Positions 58,705-64,000 of a DNA stretch of 64,000 bases are shown piece by piece. Each line of letters starts with the position of its first letter. The first letter of the stretch is position 1. This stretch comes from Strigamia acuminata (taxonomy: Eukaryota > Arthropoda > Chilopoda > Geophilomorpha > Linotaeniidae). The position numbers and the translations under genes are program-made. The notes beneath the pieces are model-generated. The model worked only from the letters and a program-made list of their open reading frames with translations. It was not told where the DNA came from and did no database searches. The stretch is taken from NCBI GenBank assembly GCA_949358305.1, contig OX442321.1, positions 10,131,605 to 10,195,604 on the forward strand, given 5' to 3'.

Positions 58705-61700
58705 ATGGCCGACCAACCTAAACATCAGCAAGGGGGGTCAAAACGGCAAAACAACAAAGGCTCAGTTGGGGCTCGTTCGCCGATTCGGACAAGGTAATAA
58801 TTATATTTATTGGAATCTGTCTTCAAAATATTTATCGATTGATTTAACAATTTTTTTCATTTGATTTTTTTTTTTTTTTTTTGCTGATCATTTTTTTTTT
58901 GCTGATTTTTTTTTCTTAGGTCTTGGGTTCGGCGACACGGTAATCAAAACTCAGAGGAGCTTTCAAAAAGTTTGCCCGTTCCTGAGCTATCTGGAACAAG
59001 TCGGAAGCGTGGGGTGTCGAATACTGCCGAAACATCAAGCGGCGGCGTACAAATCAACAGTACGCAATTTGCGACGAAGAAGTTACGCGTGTCGCGATCC
59101 CGGAGTAGTGTGGCAGCCAACGTTGAAGGTATAAAATTTGACCACGATTTAATGAAATGTTAATGAAATTTTTTATTTTAAATTTTGATAGCGAGTGTTG
59201 TTAACACATCATCGTCATCTGAGTTACTGTCTGCAACATCTGATCTAAGTGATTCCGAGCGATCCCGCAATAGGAGTGCTTCATTGCTGATTTTACCGAA
59301 TAAAAAATCATCCAAGTACCGATTGAACCATTCCTCATCGCCGACTAGTGTATCGGATACTGCATCTAGTGACAATTTAAGTGCATCATCCGTGAAACCA
59401 AGTGCACCCCCCGAGAGTGAAGAGTTAGTTTCTAAAAAGCGAGATAACAAATCGGCATTACCCAATCGGCAGAAAAGAAAATCCAGTAGAAATTCAGCTA
59501 TTAATTTAAGTACACGCATTTCACCGGAGTTGTGTGAAGAAAAGATCGCATCATCGTCTTCGTCTCCAGCTGTCCGCAGTCGTAGTCAAGCTACTGGATC
59601 AGTCACCAAGGAAATTAATTTACAATCGACTTCTACATATAGATTATTGCCAAAAAGGAAACGTATGCAATTTAATTTTTTTTTTTAATTTCTTGATAAA
59701 ATATCTTGAGATTTATTAATTAAGTTTTTATTTTTTATTTTTTATTTTTATTTTAGCATCGTCAAAGGGTTCCTTAACAACTCGTAGACGTGACCAAAGC
59801 ATTCCTGGAACTTCATCAAACGAAAGCAACGCGTATTTCGTCGTTCCAAAGAAGAGAGCACGGATAGAAAACAGTCATTCCAGTGGAACGCAGGCTAATT
59901 CATCAGGTAAATTGTGAAAAGGGGAAAAATTCGTGTTAATAAAATATTTTTTAAAAAAAATGATTGGTTCTTCAGTTCTGGCTTTAACATGTCAGATTAA
60001 ATTAATCCTAGCAAGAACATTCTTGAAGGTTTAATCCCTTTGTCTAATTATCGGTGGGGGGTCTGAACCTAGTTCTTAAAGGGGTTGCTGCGAGCTTACT
60101 GAACCAGTTCGAAGCACGTTTAACGTTGGAATGGATCGTTTTTTGCAGGCTCGTCGGGCAAAGGTAGTCGTGGGAAGAAGAGCAGTACTACTAATTCTAC
60201 TACACTCTGTTCAGCCCTGCCTGAGCTGCCCACCAGCTCACGGCGGAGCTCGAGAAGCAAGACCACGGGCTCGTGTGCTAGCAGCAGGTACGTTTTTTTT
60301 TTCTTTCTTAATTTTTTTATTTCTATCAACTTGAAATTGAATTTTTGAAACTTTGCTTCAATGACTTGTCAGCCATTTTAAAAATGGTGGGAAAATTGCA
60401 AATGGCCGCCACGAAACACCAACGATTGATTTTGACCTTTTAAATATTTCTCACGTTTGTTGAGCTGATATTTTTTAAGGTTCTGGTTTCATCCCCTGAT
60501 TTCCGCCATATTTCGGAACTTAAATCAGAGTTGACGAAACGCCAACATGGGGATAATATTAAAAATTGCTCCTAAGGAAGCAAGTTTTGTTTTAAATGTA
60601 AAACTTGTGCCAAAAATTGGAGCTACAGACGTGTTATTAGCGATAATTTCACGTGGTTTTGTTTTTATTTATGTCATTTTTTTATTTTAGGGTTATTCCA
60701 CTTTTTTAAGCCTAATTTATTGCACGAATATTTCCTGTTGTTCCGTGGGTCGCGGAGCTGGATATAGGGTTCATTTCAAGTTTATTCCGCTGGTTTATAC
60801 AAAAATACAAAACGACAAAAACTAAAATTTAAAGTGTTTTTCCTTATTGAGATTATTTGACGATAATTTCGAGTACATGTGTTGATATCGTTTGGCTGTT
60901 CTGGATAATTGGATACGTAAACCTCGAGATATTTATCCGTTATCATTTGTTTCGCCCTCCCTATAATTTTTTCAAAGGCCGAATGCAATTTGCTGTTGGT
61001 TGCTTTCTCTCCCTAAATCAATTGGTCATAAGTGGACCATTCCAGTTTTGTTTTTTTTCCCCTTCGTCGTTCTTGGATCTTGTTTGGCTAGCATGATCAA
61101 TCGTGCATGTGTTGGTGGTGCTGTGAACTCATTCTCTCCCAAGTGAATCCATGAAGTTCATTTGTTGTTTCGACTAAGTTGTTTGCAGATCGAGATATAT
61201 TTGGTTTTCTATTTTCTTTTTTAAAAGTTTTGCTTCTCAAATTTCTACATTTGTCACTAGCGGGTATGTTTTTTCAAGAGTTTAGCAATCGTTATCAGGA
61301 ATGGAGGTAAGAAACAAATGATGAAACAAAGAGATTTGGACTTTTCGCCGTTTAAAGTGTTTTTTATTTTTGTTTTGGCTTTCTTTTTGCTAATTTGGTA
61401 ACATCTGGAATGTCGAGTTTTGTAAAGATTCATTATTTAAGAGAGAGAAAAAAAATTCGACGCAAAAATAAAACGACTGAAGGTCATTGAAGTAACTCGA
61501 GTTTCTTTTGAAGTTATTTTTGGTTTATTTTTGGATTTGGATTTAAAAATGTTTAATTTTTTTTAATTTAATTTTAATTTTAATTCTTTTTTTTTTTGTT
61601 TCAAATAGCAGTCGGCGTTCCTCCCGGGTAGGAAAATTTCCCCTGGCAAGCCCTGGCAGCTCGGGCTTTGGAGGGACGAGCCGACCTTCGACCTCTGGTG

Positions 61701-64000
61701 CCATGTCTAGTCAGGACTCCGGACAGGATGTTTCCCCTAATGCAGCTGTTGTCACCGGGTCAGCGGAAGATGGGGCCCATGGTGCGACAGGTGAATTTTT
61801 CGAGTCTATTAATTTTTAAAAAAAAAAAAATTAATTTTTTTATTGAAAATTCAAGTGTTTGCAAAATTGATAGTGAATCGAGTTCGTGGAATTTAATCGA
61901 ACGATGAGTCAGAATTATTATTCTAGAATTGATTAAAAAAAAATTTTGGAATTGTTTTCGTCATACCCCTGTTAGTAAGGACTGAAAGCTGTTTTATCTG
62001 GTTAGTTGTTGACCTTCAGTTGGCTACAGGGGAGGCAGTGAACTCGAAACATTCTGCTAGCTCTGTTCTGCCAACAAGTTTTATTGTTGAAAATATTGCG
62101 GGCATAATGCCAAGATTGAACATTAAAATCAAAAATGATTTTTACTGTTTTTTTCCTCTCCTGGATAAATGTTTATATTGCGTAAAGAGTTTTGCAAACA
62201 ATTGGAAAGAATGAATAATGATGGAAGTGATTAGATGGAAACATCAAGTAAATACACGGATTGATTTTAATTAAGCAGTATTATGTTGGTTACGTTAGCA
62301 GTGATGAAATGTTAATTGGCATTAATTACCATGTTGAAATAACAAATTGCTTTACCGGATTCTGAGCTAAATGCAGGATAATACTGCTGCGATGAAAATG
62401 GAATTGTTTTTGTTTGCTTTGATTTTATTTATTTGTTTGTTTGTGTTTTAATTTGTAGCCTCTGGTTCGACCGGCGGAGCTTCGGCAATGGTAACGTCAG
62501 GTGATAGTGAATCAGACGACAATGAAATGGGTCGATTGCAAGCTCTGCTGGAAGCACGCGGCCTTCCACCACATTTATTCGGTGCCTTGGGACCACGAAT
62601 GCAACACCTGCTGCACCGATCCATGGGCAACAGCACAAGTGATTAAATAGATTTTTGCTGTTCGTGATTTTTTTTTATTGACAATTGATTTTGCAGGCAA
62701 TAAAGCTCAGCAACTTTTGCAAGGTCTGCAAGCTAGCGGGGATGAAGGTCAGCAACTGCAGGCCGTGATTGAAATGTGCCAATTGCTCGTCATGGGTAAT
62801 GAAGACACGTTGGCTGGTTTTCCCGTTAAACAAGTTGTGCCTGCTCTCATTACACTCCTCTCGATGGAACATAATTTTGATATGGTAATAGGATTTATGA
62901 TCGATTGTTTACGCCAAGGCGCGACTAACACACGACTCTCTTAACACAGATGAATCATGCGTGCAGGGCTTTAACTTACATGATGGAAGCTTTGCCCAGG
63001 TCGTCGGCCGTCGTTGTCGATGCCGTGCCTGTGTTTTTAGAGAAATTACAGGTGATCCAATGCATGGATGTTGCCGAGCAGTCGTTGACTGCGTTGGAAA
63101 TGCTGTCTCGAAGGCACAGTAAAGCCATTCTGCAAGCGGTAAGCGAGTGTGTTTTGATTGGTATTCAGTGATTGATTGTTTTTGTTTTAATTTTCCAGCA
63201 TGGAGTTCAAGCGTGCTTAACGTATTTAGATTTCTTCTCCATAAATGCTCAGCGAGCGGCCCTAGCGGTGACAGCAAACGCTTGTCAGAACATCAGCGCG
63301 GATGAATTCCATTTTGTTGCCAATTCTTTGCCCTTACTTAGTGCCAGATTGACTCATCAGGATAAGAAATCTGTAGAAAGTGTTTGTTTATGCTTTTCCC
63401 GATTGGTCGATAATTACCAGCAAGATCCGAAAGTGTTGCAGGAAATTGCTAGCCATCGATTATTGAACAATGTGCAACAACTGGTAATGTTTTGACGTGA
63501 AACTTGCGGGTTAACTAATAATTAAACTGATTGATTTTGTTTATTTTAGCTGGTAGTTTCTCCTCCAGTTGTCAGTACCGGTACATTCATAATGGTAATA
63601 CGCATGTTGTCGTTGATGTGTGCCAAGTGTCCCGAGTTGGCCGTCAAACTGCTCAAACAAAGTATTAATCTCTTTGAAAATAAAATGATATTACGTGAGT
63701 GTGAATAACTTTTTTTTGATTAGATATTGCAGATACGTTGTGCTACTTGCTCATGGGGTCTTCGGAAACGAGTAAGGAGGAAGTGGAACTAGTATCGAGG
63801 AGCCCGCAGGAGCTTTACGAAATCACATCTTTAATTGGGTAAGTTTGTTGCAGACAGACCGGGCTTAATTGTAGTTACAATGGAGTGAATTTGCGCAGGG
63901 AATTGATGCCTCGACTTCCCACTGATGGTATATTTCAAGTCGATAGTATGTTGAGTAAGCCGCTGGCACCTCTTCAAGATGCAGTTATCTGGCAATGGAG
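58705..64000 (+). CDS. TRIP12: HECT E3 ubiquitin ligase TRIP12, N-terminal part (continues beyond window)
   Basis: Thirteen exons join in phase: 58705-58793, 58920-59128, 59192-59662, 59757-59906, 60149-60287, 61609-61790, 62459-62638, 62697-62884, 62950-63138, 63199-63483, 63550-63661, 63724-63838, 63899-end; about 803 codons so far (human ~2000 aa). TRIP12 is a nuclear ligase of the N-degron/UFD pathway that controls RNF168, p14ARF and the DNA-damage response. Residues 1-~420 are Ser/Thr/Arg-rich and disordered. Then [26 protein letters not shown] leads into the armadillo repeats ([78 protein letters not shown]), then [18 protein letters not shown] and [19 protein letters not shown] before the WWE domain. 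The HECT domain is off the window. Introns here reach 1.3 kb; small extra exons in them cannot be excluded. Confidence 0.93.

Noticed and set aside
61791-62458. Extra TRIP12 exon around 62020-62214
   Set aside because: The 64-codon open stretch lacks similarity to TRIP12, and the flanking exons already join in phase (ACAG|CCTCT).

Overview
This window is nuclear DNA of an invertebrate animal. Its genes are split into many exons by short GT-AG introns (mostly 43-150 bp), are AT-rich, and closely match animal gene families. An arthropod is most likely: one GTPase has the Mig-2-like (Mtl) form, and there is an interstitial array of telomere-like TTAGG/TCAGG pentamers, which are the arthropod/insect telomere repeat types. 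A small crustacean or another compact arthropod genome fits, but the species cannot be named from the sequence.

Left gene block (1-23.6 kb). A Ty3/gypsy-like LTR retrotransposon (1-4725, minus strand, running off the left edge, with a 2.1-kb LTR) sits in an intron of a TM9SF2-type gene whose 5' exons follow (5538-4740). Then come a Rubicon homologue (5665-9783, +), which starts only 126 bp from the TM9SF start codon, a ZDHHC24-like palmitoyltransferase (-), UFSP2 (-), two tandem S-formylglutathione hydrolase (esterase D) genes (+), a class 1/2 aldehyde dehydrogenase (-), Mtl/Mig-2 (+) and a second, RhoL-like Rho GTPase (+). Reading frame stays in phase across every exon junction I modelled.

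Middle (24-48.8 kb). There are two secreted Thr-rich proteins (a 606-aa mucin with 7-aa repeats and a 222-aa Thr-rich/Cys-rich protein) and a decayed 3' fragment of the heparan-sulfate 6-O-sulfotransferase gene. About 20 kb of repeats follows: degenerate ~1.2-kb duplicated units; an inverted-repeat element filled with telomere-like pentamers; two copies of a GC-rich TA-inserting MITE; a complete 2108-bp Foldback-type transposon with a 9-bp target duplication and a PHD-finger reading frame; a 21-bp minisatellite; a 6.6-kb higher-order array whose units each carry an intron-like GT...AG segment; 24-, 27-, 62- and 12-bp minisatellites (the last in 573-bp higher-order units); and a 247-bp hAT MITE with a perfect 8-bp target duplication.

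Right gene block (48.9-64 kb). Cytosolic leucyl-tRNA synthetase (LARS1, 16 exons, 1176 codons, with one GC-AG intron) is followed by HS6ST (-) and, head to head with it, the 5' part of the HECT E3 ligase gene TRIP12 (+), which runs off the right edge.

The genes form no operon or pathway. They are ordinary housekeeping and signalling genes in a compact gene-rich landscape, interrupted by a young, repeat-building region. The most unusual signals are in that region: three insertions that can be read against their own 'empty' paralogous sites, hierarchical satellites, and two loci holding complementary intact and decayed halves of one duplicated gene pair.
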